From Kaistella polysaccharea (GTDB taxonomy: Bacteria > Bacteroidota > Bacteroidia > Flavobacteriales > Weeksellaceae), in contig NZ_CP084528.1 of assembly GCF_020410745.1 (NCBI RefSeq), positions 2,623,098 through 2,687,097 of the forward strand: DNA of 64,000 nt, given 5' to 3'. Made by a program: the position numbers and the translations under genes. Below are positions 8,721-16,639 of this stretch, piece by piece; within the stretch, counting starts at the first letter, position 1, and the number at the start of each line of letters is the position of its first letter. The notes under the pieces were generated by a model. The model was not told the origin of the DNA and ran no database searches. It was given only the letters and a program-made list of their open reading frames with translations.

Positions 8721-9191
8721 ATGAATTATCAACTGGACGAAATAGATAAGAAAATCCTAGATTTCTTAGTGGAAAATACCAGAATGCCTTTTACAGAAAT
8801 TGCGAAACAAATGGATGTTTCTGCAGGAACAATTCACGTGAGAGTGAAAAAGATGGAAGACGCCGGTATTATTTTAGGTTCTTCACTGAACATCGATTAC
8901 GGAAAATTGGATTACCATTTTACTGCTTTTATCGGTATTCTTTTAACAAAATCAAACCGTACGCAGGAAGTTTTGAAAGAACTTACGACCATTCCAAATG
9001 TTACGGAAGCCAGCGTAATTTCCGGAAAATATAATATTTTCTGTAAAATTCGTGCGAAAAATACAGAGGACGCCAAAAGAATCATTTATCAGATCGATGA
9101 CATTACGGATGTTATGAGAACTGAAAGTATGATTTCTATGGAAGAATTTCTCTCTGACAAAAACAGATTGATCGAAGCGGTTTCTATCTAA
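8721..9191 (+). CDS. Lrp/AsnC family transcriptional regulator
   Basis: A 156-aa leucine-responsive-type regulator. An N-terminal winged helix-turn-helix (about 5-55, opening LDEIDKKILDFL and with recognition helix around SAGTIHVRVKKM) is followed by a C-terminal RAM ligand-binding domain (about 70-145). Such proteins form octamers that sense amino acids or other small metabolites. The effector and targets cannot be read from sequence. It is monocistronic, with a -7 motif upstream and a strong terminator downstream. In many flavobacteria a close homologue is a conserved single gene, so a global role is possible but is only inference. Confidence 0.93.
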   Translation: MNYQLDEIDKKILDFLVENTRMPFTEIAKQMDVSAGTIHVRVKKMEDAGIILGSSLNIDYGKLDYHFTAFIGILLTKSNRTQEVLKELTTIPNVTEASVISGKYNIFCKIRAKNTEDAKRIIYQIDDITDVMRTESMISMEEFLSDKNRLIEAVSI

Positions 9192-9216
9192 TCGCTGATT
9201 TTAATCAACAATACCC

Positions 9217-9250
9217 AAAACTTTTGATTTCTTATCAAAAGTTTTTTTAT
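9217..9250 (+). terminator. Rho-independent terminator after the Lrp-type gene
   Basis: The perfect 12-bp stem AAAACTTTTGAT (9217-9228) pairs with 9234-9245 around a 5-nt loop and runs into T7. Confidence 0.85.
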
Positions 9251-9260
9251 TTTTACCACT

Positions 9261-9635
9261 ATGAATGATAATTTTGCGGATGAATCTCCGAAAAAAGATG
9301 TCGCTTTTATTGCAGCTTTAGGCGCGCTTTTACTTTTTACCTTAATGGGATTTGGGATTGATTTCGATGAATTCTCCCAACATCAGGAAATTAATATTCC
9401 ATCAACGTATTTCTATTTTATATTTCTGGTCGATGCGCTAATGGTGCTCGCCGTAATCTTTATCTTTTTTTACAGAAAGTTTGCCGTATATTTATTTCCC
9501 GCGGTTTTGATTACTCATTTCCTGGCGCACAATTATTTTCTGTCTACCTTTTTGTATACTGATGTTACGAATATGTTTTTGTTTTGTACTTTGGGACTAT
9601 TCGTAATTATACCAAAATGGCAGTTTTTCAAATAA
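9261..9635 (+). CDS. Small four-helix membrane protein, function unknown
   Basis: A 124-aa protein with about four transmembrane helices (roughly 15-35, 48-70, 73-92 and 98-118), a short acidic cytoplasmic N-terminus (DESPKKD) and few charged residues otherwise. I do not recognise a family. It sits between the terminator of the Lrp-type gene and an Rrf2-type regulator that begins 16 nt after its stop. The two are therefore probably co-transcribed, and the protein may belong to the stress module that follows. That link rests on position only. Confidence 0.6.
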   Translation: MNDNFADESPKKDVAFIAALGALLLFTLMGFGIDFDEFSQHQEINIPSTYFYFIFLVDALMVLAVIFIFFYRKFAVYLFPAVLITHFLAHNYFLSTFLYTDVTNMFLFCTLGLFVIIPKWQFFK

Positions 9636-9651
9636 TTAAAATTAAAAACTC

Positions 9652-10083
9652 ATGTTTTCTAAAGCTTGCGAATATGCCATTAAAGCCACCATTTATATTG
9701 CACAGAAAAGTCACCAAGGCGGACGTGTAAATGTAAAGGAAGTTGCAAAATCGGTGAATGCGCCAGAAGCATTTACCGCAAAAATTCTGCAACAGCTTTG
9801 TCGTGAAAATATTCTGGCTTCTATAAGAGGAAAACAGGGTGGATTTACCTTTGATATCGAGCGGCAGAAAGAAATTAAAATTTATGATGTCGTTCGGCTC
9901 ATCGATGGTGACGGAATTTTTACCAATTGTGGATTGGGATTGCATAAATGTTCCTCTGAGAATCCGTGCCCAGTTCATGATGACTTCAAGCCTGTGCGCG
10001 ATAATCTTATTGCCATGACACAGAAATACTCTTTCTATGACTTGGCGCTCCGTACAGAAAATGGACTTGCATGGCTTAAATAA
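9652..10083 (+). CDS. Rrf2 family transcriptional regulator (NsrR/IscR-like)
   Basis: A 143-aa winged-helix regulator of the Rrf2 family (N-terminal CEYAIKATIYIA, wing near RGKQGGF). Three cysteines at about 93, 100 and 106 (C-x6-C-x5-C) lie where IscR and NsrR carry the ligands of a [2Fe-2S] or [4Fe-4S] cluster, so it probably senses nitric oxide, redox state or iron-sulfur status through a cluster. The next gene on the same strand, after 127 nt, encodes the iron-sulfur repair protein Ric. That pairing is a familiar NO-response arrangement and supports an NsrR-like job. I could not find a convincing palindromic operator by eye. Confidence 0.9.
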   Translation: MFSKACEYAIKATIYIAQKSHQGGRVNVKEVAKSVNAPEAFTAKILQQLCRENILASIRGKQGGFTFDIERQKEIKIYDVVRLIDGDGIFTNCGLGLHKCSSENPCPVHDDFKPVRDNLIAMTQKYSFYDLALRTENGLAWLK

Positions 10084-10154
10084 CTACCTAAATATTTAAT
10101 GAAATTCAAACTTTAAAAAAGAAATAAAAAACTTTTAATTTTAAATAAGATAAA

Positions 10155-10186
10155 TTTGTCCGAATTAAAAATATTGTTTACATTTG
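10155..10186 (+). promoter_or_regulatory. Promoter of ric
   Basis: A good Bacteroidota promoter: -33 TTTG at 10155-10158, 20-bp spacer, then -7 TACATTTG at 10179-10186. The -7 box covers the possible upstream ATG at 10184, so translation must start at the later ATG, 10211. Confidence 0.7.
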
Positions 10187-10210
10187 TACCATAATATTAA
10201 ACAAGACATC

Positions 10211-10924
10211 ATGTTAACGAAAGAACAAACGATTGGCGAAATGGTTGCACAAGATTTCAGAGCAGCTCAAGTTTTTAGAAAATATAAAATAGATTTTTGC
10301 TGTAAAGGAAACAGAACCATTGATGAAGCCTGTGAAAATAAAAAATTTCAGGCAGAAGATATTTATAATGATTTGCAAAAAATTTCAGCAGAAAAATCAG
10401 GTGATATTGATTTTAATTCTTGGCCCCTGGATTTACTCGCAGATTATGTTGAAAAAACGCATCACCGCTATGTAGAAGAAAATTCCACAGTACTCGTTCA
10501 GTATTTGAATAAATTATGTAAGGTTCACGGCGACAGACATCCTGAATTGTTTGAAATTAAAAGCATATTTACAGAAATCTCCGGAGAACTTGCAGCACAC
10601 ATGAAGAAAGAAGAATTGATACTTTTCCCTTTCATCAAAAGAATGGTTAACGCCAAAGAAAAAGGAGAGGAATTAGTTACGCCACATTTTGGAACTGTAG
10701 AAAGTCCTGTTGCGATGATGAAACATGAGCATACCGTTGTCGGCGATCTGTTTGTGAAGATTGAAAACTTAACCAATAACTATCAGTTCCCCGATGATGC
10801 ATGTGGAACTTATCAGGTGACCTATAAAATGCTTGAAGATTTCGAAAAAGATCTGCATACACATATTCACTTAGAAAACAATATACTTTTCCCGAAAGCG
10901 ATCGCTTTGGAAAAAACCTTCTAA
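10211..10924 (+). CDS. ric: Iron-sulfur cluster repair di-iron protein (Ric/YtfE/ScdA)
   Basis: A cytoplasmic protein of 237 aa that repairs iron-sulfur clusters damaged by nitric oxide or oxidants. It has an N-terminal DUF542/ScdA_N domain (about 1-60) with a Cys-Cys pair (C30, C31) in KIDFCCKGNRT. A hemerythrin-like four-helix bundle follows, with di-iron histidines in TH(H)RYVEE, AAHMKKEE, MMKHEH and HTHIHLEN. The start at 10211 (MLTKEQTIGE) is preferred because the promoter -7 box overlaps the upstream ATG. A cluster-type Rrf2 regulator lies immediately upstream. Length and residues are normal for the family. Confidence 0.95.
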   Translation: MLTKEQTIGEMVAQDFRAAQVFRKYKIDFCCKGNRTIDEACENKKFQAEDIYNDLQKISAEKSGDIDFNSWPLDLLADYVEKTHHRYVEENSTVLVQYLNKLCKVHGDRHPELFEIKSIFTEISGELAAHMKKEELILFPFIKRMVNAKEKGEELVTPHFGTVESPVAMMKHEHTVVGDLFVKIENLTNNYQFPDDACGTYQVTYKMLEDFEKDLHTHIHLENNILFPKAIALEKTF

Positions 10925-10946
10925 CTAAATTTTCTGTTTTTTTTCT

Positions 10947-10987
10947 GAAATCCATTTCATATTTTTTGAAGTGGATTTCTTTTTTTA
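10947..10987 (+). terminator. Terminator after ric
   Basis: A 13-bp stem with one G-T pair (10947-10959 with 10967-10979) and an AT-rich loop is followed by a T8 run. It overlaps the 3' end of the convergent ClC gene. Confidence 0.8.
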
Positions 10988-12262
10988 AGGAGAAGTTTTA
11001 GAACTTAAGTAGAAATCGTAGGTGTATACGTTGTAAGGCAGAATCAGTTTTGCGACGATATAAGAAATAAAACAACACGCCAAAATAGGAAGAAATAATT
11101 GATAGCCGCTGGGAAGAAGATTACAGATCAAAACCACCGAAGTAAAAGGCGCATACAAAGACGCAGACAAAGTTGCCGCTGCACCAATAAGCGCAAAATT
11201 TACGGGGATTAAATCAGTATTGAAATAGGTGTTTCCGAGGAACGCAACCATTAATCCAAGAAAAGCACCTGCAACAATGCTTGGCGCAAATACACCACCG
11301 TCGCCACCCGCTCCTAAAGTTAGAGAGGCGGCGAGCGGTTTCAAAATAGATACCGCCAAGAGAAAAAATAACGAAATACTGGGCACGACCAGAGGTTTAC
11401 TGAGAATTTCCCGCAAACCGTGATAACTATCTCCATATAAAGTAGGGAAAAAATAAATCATTGTTCCCACTGCAATTGCTCCCAGATTTACGCGGATAAA
11501 ATTATTTGAAATATTGCTGAATAATTTTTTCATTCGGGTAACCAAAAGCGTGAAATAGACCGATAGCGTGCCACCCAAAATACTTAAGATGATAAAGCAG
11601 GGAATTGCAGCGTACGTCCAATCCTGTACCGGGCGATGAAGAATTGTTTCCGAATCGAATAGTTCTATAAAACCCCAACTCATCAACGCGGATGCAGTAC
11701 AGGAAATAATAAGCGATTTTCGCATTTTTCGTGCGATAACTTCCAGTGCAAACAGCCATCCAGCCAAAGGACTTGTGAATAATATGGCGACTCCGGCGAC
11801 CACTCCAGCACAAATTAATTCCCGTTTGTACATTCGCGCCGAAAACTCTTTTTCGTAGGCGTAATTCCCAATTGTGGCGGTCGCAACAACGGTAGAAACT
11901 TCAACACCTGTGGAGCCACCAAAAATTACGGTGAGAAAACCATTAATAAAGTGAGAGGGAATTTTGAAGAGCGGCAAATGGTCTTTCCGCTGATCCAGCG
12001 TTTTATAAATTTCTGTAATTCCTTTATTTCGCCGGTTTTGAAAAACATATTTTCGTAGGAAATAGATAGCGGTAATTCCTATGGTCGGCAACAGAATAAA
12101 AGCTGGAGTGTACCAGTTACTGACAGTTTTAAAGAGAAGATGCTCAAAATATTCTGTCAAATGCTTTAGGGTAAAAGCCAATAAAGCACTGCTTAAACCA
12201 ACCAGGAGGGAAGCGGCAATTAATTTAAAATAGTGCTGGGAAACGATTTTATTTCTTTCCAA
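10985..12262 (-). CDS. ClC family chloride channel/transporter
   Basis: A 425-aa polytopic ClC protein of about ten or more membrane helices. The anion-pathway motifs can be placed: NKGITEIYKTL (about 80-89, in place of GSGIPE), GGSTGVEVS (115-123, in place of GREGP) and GAGGDGGVFAPSIVAG (GxFxP region). The GREGP counterpart reads STGVE, so the external gating glutamate of CLC-ec1 (E148) appears replaced, which suggests channel-like or uncoupled transport. There is no C-terminal CBS pair. It is convergent with ric, and its own 3' end overlaps the ric terminator. The ion carried is not deducible; chloride or fluoride are possible. Confidence 0.9.
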   Translation of the reverse strand: MERNKIVSQHYFKLIAASLLVGLSSALLAFTLKHLTEYFEHLLFKTVSNWYTPAFILLPTIGITAIYFLRKYVFQNRRNKGITEIYKTLDQRKDHLPLFKIPSHFINGFLTVIFGGSTGVEVSTVVATATIGNYAYEKEFSARMYKRELICAGVVAGVAILFTSPLAGWLFALEVIARKMRKSLIISCTASALMSWGFIELFDSETILHRPVQDWTYAAIPCFIILSILGGTLSVYFTLLVTRMKKLFSNISNNFIRVNLGAIAVGTMIYFFPTLYGDSYHGLREILSKPLVVPSISLFFLLAVSILKPLAASLTLGAGGDGGVFAPSIVAGAFLGLMVAFLGNTYFNTDLIPVNFALIGAAATLSASLYAPFTSVVLICNLLPSGYQLFLPILACCFISYIVAKLILPYNVYTYDFYLSSKTSP

Positions 12263-12409
12263 AGGAATTTTCTTTAAGATGTTGCAAACGAAAGATGATT
12301 TCTTAAATCTTACTTAAACAGTAAACTAGAAAATACTTTCTGCGAAATGCAAATTTAATAAAAGTTTAGAAATTCATTTAGGACACGCGTAACTTATTAT
12401 CAATCCTCA

Positions 12410-13345
12410 TTATTTCAAAATCATTAATAAACTTCCGACACTGATAATCACCCATAAAACTACTGCAAGAAATAAGGGTTTCCAACTGATGGTTTTTAAA
12501 GTTTGAATAGAGATTGTAGAACCGATAAAAAATAAGGTCAAATTCAATCCTGATTTTGCAACGGTTGTTGCGATTTTACTGAAGCCGTCGAAAATAGGAA
12601 AATAGGTGTGAAGCAAAATGGCAATTACAAAATATAAGATAAACCACGGGATTTTTACTTTTGCACCTTTTGTTTTGAAAAACACCATCGTTAAAAGTGA
12701 CATTGGAATAATCCACAAAGCCCGAGAAAGTTTTACCGTTGTAGCAACTTTTAAAGCGATATCACCATATTTATTGGCGGCACCGACAACAGAACTTGTG
12801 TCGTGAATTCCGATGGCGCACCACAATCCAAACTGTTCCTGGGTCATGTTCAACAAATGACCGACGGGCGGATAAATAAATAAAGCAACAGAATTTAGAG
12901 TGAAAACGATGGCCAAAGCCAGAGAAATTTGTTTCGTGCTTGGTTTGATGATTGGAGTTACGGCAGCAATGGCGCTCCCACCACAAATCGCTGTACCAAC
13001 AGAGATTAAGTAGGATAGAGGTCTTTCTATTTTCAGAAATTTTCCAAGGAAATAACCGAGAATCATCACCGTTGTGATACTCATAATTGTTAAAGTTATT
13101 CCTTCTTTTCCTGCTTTTAAAGCTTCACTTAACTGCAAACCGAAACCCAAACCAACGATGGAGATTTGTAATAAAAGGTGAATATATTTGTGAACTTTTT
13201 GCTCGTAAGGATTTCCGATAATAATAGTGAACGCGATTCCTAAAGCCAAAGCAACAGGTGAAGATGCAAAAGGAGAAACACAAAAAATAACCAGGAGGAA
13301 AAAATGTATTTTTTGGAAAAGGTCTTTTGATAAGGTAGTTTGCAT
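12410..13345 (-). CDS. YeiH family putative sulfate exporter
   Basis: A 311-aa integral membrane protein of the YeiH/UPF0324 (Cons_hypoth698) family, with about ten helices. Recognisable segments are LALGIAFTIIIGNP near the N-terminus, GTAICGGSAIAAV in the middle, and GIHDTSSVVGAA with the conserved aspartate. The family is annotated as putative sulfate or taurine-related exporters on thin evidence. The ATG at 13345 (MQTTLSKDLF) is preferred over the in-frame TTG at 13372. A LysR-type regulator lies 82 nt upstream on the same strand; family members often have a LysR neighbour. Here that regulator is frameshifted. Confidence 0.88.
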   Translation of the reverse strand: MQTTLSKDLFQKIHFFLLVIFCVSPFASSPVALALGIAFTIIIGNPYEQKVHKYIHLLLQISIVGLGFGLQLSEALKAGKEGITLTIMSITTVMILGYFLGKFLKIERPLSYLISVGTAICGGSAIAAVTPIIKPSTKQISLALAIVFTLNSVALFIYPPVGHLLNMTQEQFGLWCAIGIHDTSSVVGAANKYGDIALKVATTVKLSRALWIIPMSLLTMVFFKTKGAKVKIPWFILYFVIAILLHTYFPIFDGFSKIATTVAKSGLNLTLFFIGSTISIQTLKTISWKPLFLAVVLWVIISVGSLLMILK

Positions 13346-13427
13346 GTTGATGAATTTATTTTGAGGGTACAAATTTCGGTTATTTGTTATTCAAAATATA
13401 ATTACAATTTGTTCTTGGGTATAACTA

Positions 13428-14310
13428 TTAGTTATAATTAATGAATTTCATAAAAAGATCGATAAGGTCAGAATGTTCTCCTTTTAAAGTAATAAAGTGA
13501 AAATTTCTTTCAATACTAAAGTTTTTAATGTCGATTACGCTGAGTTGATTATTTTTTAGTTCCTGTAAAACAGTGCTGATGGATAAAAAAGCCAGCGCTT
13601 CCGAATGAAGTAAATAATTTTTAATGCTTTCACTGCTGCCCAATTGCATGATGATATTCAATTTCTGAACATCAATTCTGGATTTTTTTAATTGATTTTG
13701 AATAAATTCCTGCGTGCCTGAACCTTGCTCTCTTACAATCAAATCGATATCATAAAGATCTTTTATTTTAAAATTTTTAATCGCCAAAGGATGTTCGGCT
13801 TTACAAACCAAAACAATTTCATCCCGTTTAAATTTTTGATATTCGAAGTAAGAAGACTTCGATTCGCCTACTACAATACCCAAATCGATTTCGCCTTTCT
13901 TCAAAAGATTAGAGATGTCTTCGGAATTTTTCGTAATTAATTCAATGCTTATTTCTTTGTGGGAAGAATTAAACTGGGCCAGGATTTCGGGTAAAATATA
14001 TTGCGCAATCGTTGTACTGGCGCCGATTTTTCAACTTTCCTTTTTCCTGTTTGTTTAGTTGGGAAAGTTCGAATTCCAGATCGCGATACAGATTTCGAAT
14101 TTTTTCCGCGTAAACCAGTAAAATTTTTCCACTTTCGGTGAGTTGAATGGTCGTTCCGTTCCGGTTGAATAATTTGGTGTTCAACTGATTCTCAATTTCC
14201 TTGATATGTTTGGTGACTGCAGGTTGAGAGATGCTGAGTTCATTCGCTGCTTTGGTAAAACTCAAACGATTGGCAAAGGTGTGAAAGACTTTTAGGCGGT
14301 AATCGAACAT
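13428..14310 (-). pseudogene. LysR-type regulator disrupted by a +1 frameshift
   Basis: Two reading frames together encode a complete LysR regulator. The N-terminal piece (14310-13969) carries the helix-turn-helix (FTKAANELSISQPAVTKHI). The C-terminal piece (to 13428) carries the effector-binding domain. Reading ...KGKLK then IGASTTIAQYILPEILAQF needs one base fewer in the run of five T (A on the coding strand) at 14027-14031. With that correction the protein is 293 aa, normal for the family. The gene sits just upstream of a YeiH-family exporter, its likely target. It could be a real inactivating mutation, a phase-variable run, or a sequencing error; homopolymer position makes the last quite possible. 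Confidence 0.85.
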
Positions 14311-14334
14311 TGTACAAACGTAGATTCATGATTT

Positions 14335-14544
14335 TTATTCTTTGGTCAAAGCCGAACCTTTGTGCGCCGCAATATGATCGGTTTTGCTGCTTTTAATTTC
14401 GTATTGCGGATCGTCTTCTTTGGCGTGATGAGTATAGCCTTTGTAATCGAAATCCTTCGTGTGAACTTTTATAATTGTTCCAGAAACTCTTCCCGCTTCA
14501 GAATTCCAACTTACTTTATCGCCAACTTTAAATTTTGTTTTCAT
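14335..14544 (-). CDS. DUF2945 / HVA1-type Tudor-like small protein
   Basis: A 69-aa soluble, basic protein. The KFKVGDKVSWNSEAGRVSG opening and the later GYTHHAKEDDPQYEIKSS stretch match the DUF2945 (hypervirulence-associated, HVA1 TUDOR-like) family, which forms a small SH3/Tudor beta barrel. The molecular role is unknown. The ATG at 14544 is the first usable start. Downstream lies the frameshifted LysR gene; upstream is a DUF488 gene, 129 nt away. The function of this small cluster cannot be inferred. Confidence 0.85.
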   Translation of the reverse strand: MKTKFKVGDKVSWNSEAGRVSGTIIKVHTKDFDYKGYTHHAKEDDPQYEIKSSKTDHIAAHKGSALTKE

Positions 14545-14642
14545 GATATATTTTTAAAATGGTTGTTGAACTTTGTCAAATCGAAGATTCGGCGGGGCAA
14601 AAGTTAACATCTTGACCATGTTATATTTAAAATCCTTTTGAG

Positions 14643-14675
14643 AACCTTGTCAAGGTTCCAAACCTTGACAATGTT
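14643..14675. repeat. Palindromic dispersed repeat, copy 1 of 3
   Basis: Two 15-nt near-palindromes, AACCTTGTCAAGGTT (14643-14657) and AACCTTGACAATGTT (14661-14675), are separated by 3 nt and can also pair with each other as one long hairpin. A perfect copy is at 22273-22305 and a degenerate one at 15336-15368. This copy overlaps the last two bases of the DUF488 stop codon region and may act as a terminator. Confidence 0.85.
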
Positions 14676-15219
14676 AATGCGGATCTTCTTCCGCAGAATA
14701 AAAAACCTGATCTCCCACAACTTTCGCCGGCGCAGTATATGGATGTTCCGTTGCTTTGCCCAGCGCCATAATATGCAGAACTTCCCAGCCTTTCGCTTTG
14801 AAATAATCCGAAACCATGGAACGGTGACACCGCCACCAAACCGCTTCCGAACACATCATCGCTGTAGGTTTTTCCAATGCATACTTTGAGAGTTCTGTAG
14901 CACCATCTGCAAATGATTCAGTTTCCATATAATCTGCATAACCTTGAAAAGATTTATTTCGCCAGGTCGTATTTTTTGAATCTGGAGCAACTTTTCTTCT
15001 GCCACCTAAATCTTCGATATAAACATACTCGATTCCGTTTTCTTCTAAAGATTTTTTCAAAGCATCCTGATCGAATTGCGGAAATTTCCGGGAACCAGGC
15101 AACCGTCGAATGTCTGCCAAAACTTTAATACTAAATGAATTCAACATTTCCAGAAATTCCCCAATCGTTCTGGTAGAATGACCGATGGTGTAAATGGTGA
15201 GTTTTTCTGGTAAGATCAT
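14674..15219 (-). CDS. DUF488 family protein
   Basis: A 181-aa soluble protein of the DUF488 family. It opens IYTIGHSTRTIGEFLEML, followed by VLADIRRLPGSRKFPQF, and near the C-terminus has the conserved MCSEAVWWRCHRSMVSDY segment with two cysteines. DUF488 proteins are widespread and structurally characterised but have no settled biochemical role. A decayed second copy of the same family lies 1.2 kb away (16383-16592). Palindromic repeat copies flank the gene on both sides (14643-14675 and 15336-15368). Confidence 0.92.
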   Translation of the reverse strand: MILPEKLTIYTIGHSTRTIGEFLEMLNSFSIKVLADIRRLPGSRKFPQFDQDALKKSLEENGIEYVYIEDLGGRRKVAPDSKNTTWRNKSFQGYADYMETESFADGATELSKYALEKPTAMMCSEAVWWRCHRSMVSDYFKAKGWEVLHIMALGKATEHPYTAPAKVVGDQVFYSAEEDPH

Positions 15220-15335
15220 TTTAAATATTATAAATAATTCTCTTTTCTATTATCAAAATTAGAAATTTTAAATCGCAATCTTATTCGTAAAACTGAAATT
15301 TTATTTTTTACTTAAATGTAATTCTCTTTTTTTAG

Positions 15336-15368
15336 AAACTTGTCAAGATTTCAAATCTTGTGAATTTT
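15336..15368. repeat. Palindromic dispersed repeat, copy 3 (degenerate)
   Basis: AAACTTGTCAAGATT (15336-15350), 3-nt spacer, then AATCTTGTGAATTTT (15354-15368). Same design as the copies at 14643 and 22273 but with several substitutions. Confidence 0.65.
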
Positions 15369-15505
15369 AAAGTAAGAGTCAATCAAGATCCCACTGAAAC
15401 TTAAAACAGGAAGCTACTATTTTTAAGTTTTCATAGCAAACACCATCCCTAAATTGACATTATATAAAAGCTTGAAACAATCCAAGAATTGATATCCATC
15501 CACAG

Positions 15506-15610
15506 CTGTCGCACGAATCCTTTCGTGCGGTCATTATTAAAAATCAAAGATTAATAGAGTAGTATAAAAATTTTGTGTTCAATAAACCACACGATACAAT
15601 CGTGCGGCAG
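15506..15610. repeat. REPIN-like element: two inverted REP hairpins
   Basis: The left REP, 15506-15530, begins CTGTCGCACGA and ends TTCGTGCGG, forming a hairpin. The right REP, 15587-15610, is the same motif inverted: read on the minus strand it begins CTGCCGCACGATT and ends TCGTGTGG. About 56 nt of AT-rich sequence separate them. This is the layout of REPINs mobilised by REP-associated tyrosine transposases (RAYTs); no RAYT gene is in the window. Confidence 0.75.
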
Positions 15611-15633
15611 CGAAGGAGAAAATCTTTTTAAAA

Positions 15634-16239
15634 TTAGTTGACCGCGATTGATCGAACGAATATTTCAAAGTTTTCTTCTTTTTTATTACCAATCATTAAC
15701 TGCATTTCCACCACATTTTCTCCATTATAGTTCGGGACGTTTACAACTTCGCCTCTGTAAGTGGCATGCATCGATTTAAATGGAATCGTGATAGTTTCCC
15801 AATCTCCGTTATTGTTTGTTGAAAATGTAGAAGCATAAGAATGTCTGCCTTTCGGGGTTCTTACCCTAAAATTGTAATCTTTGCCGTCTCCCTTTAAATT
15901 TAGTATAAAAGCATCAGATTCTTCCTTAATGATAAAAGGCTCTTTCTCGGAAGTTTGATGAATCGAGCAGAAACCGCCGTTATTTTCCAGGGACACGCGG
16001 CCGGTAAAAAGTGCGTAATTTTCGTCAGTCATTTTTAGTTGACTTTCAGATCTCCCACCCATCACCACATCATTTTGTATCCGCCATTTTCCTTTGCCCT
16101 GTTTTGTGAAATCATAAAGCATCTGGCTGTTTTTTTCGGATTTCGCTGCAGTTTTATTGGTCGTTTCGTCAGCTGGATTTTTATTTGAATTTGACATACA
16201 GGAAATTGTTAAAAGTGATAGAATGATTAGGAGTCGCAT
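15634..16239 (-). CDS. CIA30-like lipoprotein
   Basis: A 201-aa predicted lipoprotein. The start is set at MRLLIILSLLTISC because this gives a clean signal peptide ending in a lipobox (LTIS-C); the 23 extra upstream codons do not. After a polar linker, the NADH:ubiquinone oxidoreductase intermediate-associated protein 30 (CIA30) fold begins with YDFTKQGKGKWRIQNDVVMGG, a jelly-roll carbohydrate-binding-like domain with conserved DVVMGG and a late TIPF segment. In eukaryotes CIA30 assists complex I assembly. A bacterial lipoprotein in the envelope need not share that role. It is flanked by the REPIN-like element and the decayed DUF488 gene. Confidence 0.8.
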   Translation of the reverse strand: MRLLIILSLLTISCMSNSNKNPADETTNKTAAKSEKNSQMLYDFTKQGKGKWRIQNDVVMGGRSESQLKMTDENYALFTGRVSLENNGGFCSIHQTSEKEPFIIKEESDAFILNLKGDGKDYNFRVRTPKGRHSYASTFSTNNNGDWETITIPFKSMHATYRGEVVNVPNYNGENVVEMQLMIGNKKEENFEIFVRSIAVN

Positions 16240-16382
16240 TTTGCTTTTATTGAATCTAAAAATACAAAATATAAAAGAATTTTTTTGATGGGTTTTTAGT
16301 TTATTCACGTCTACAGGCGCGGATTTTATTCTTTGGCTTTTTACACAGTGAAATAGGAAAAAAATTTGATGATTATTTTTTA

Positions 16383-16592
16383 TTAAACGTTTGTAATTAA
16401 TTTTATAGAAAACGGCGAAGAATAGTGGTTACGGCTTGTAAATTCGCGCCATCGAGTATTTTCTAGATCAGAAAGTCTTCGAATATCTGCTAAAATTTTA
16501 ATTTCGAATGAAAAGGACGATTGCAGAAATTCTTCGATTGTTTTGGTGGAATGACCGACGGTGTAATTGGTTTGTTTATTTGTTTCTGACAT
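16383..16592 (-). pseudogene. DUF488 gene remnant
   Basis: The 69-codon frame opens SETNKQTNYTVGHSTKTIEEFL and continues to KILADIRRL. That is clearly the N-terminus of a DUF488 protein and is paralogous to the intact gene at 14674-15219 (IYTIGHSTRTIGEFL ... KVLADIRRL). After about residue 42 the similarity breaks down and the frame ends early, so about two thirds of the gene is lost or scrambled. It sits at the border of the AT-rich cassette that follows, consistent with a deletion or insertion scar. Confidence 0.75.
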
Positions 16593-16639
16593 TCGCTCAT
16601 GTATTGAGAGAATATAATAACAAACTAAATCTAAAACAA

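Larger units (their letters stand above)
15220..15633. other. Intergenic region with repeats, no gene
   Basis: This 414-bp gap holds palindromic repeat copy 3 (15336-15368) and a REPIN-like element (15506-15610). On the minus strand a short open stretch of about 27 codons ends at 15423 (C-terminus ...GMVFAMKT), without a start codon of its own. It could be a gene remnant or chance. Confidence 0.5.

Noticed and set aside
10100..10210. NsrR- or FNR-type palindromic operator upstream of ric
   Set aside because: No convincing dyad was found by eye; AT-richness makes chance matches easy.
10677..10955. 92-codon frame antisense to ric
   Set aside because: It overlaps the ric coding sequence and its terminator and has no recognisable protein feature.
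15423..15512. Possible 27-codon protein remnant ending MVFAMKT on the minus strand
   Set aside because: It has no start codon, is short and lies partly in the REP element. I kept it only as a note in the intergenic description.
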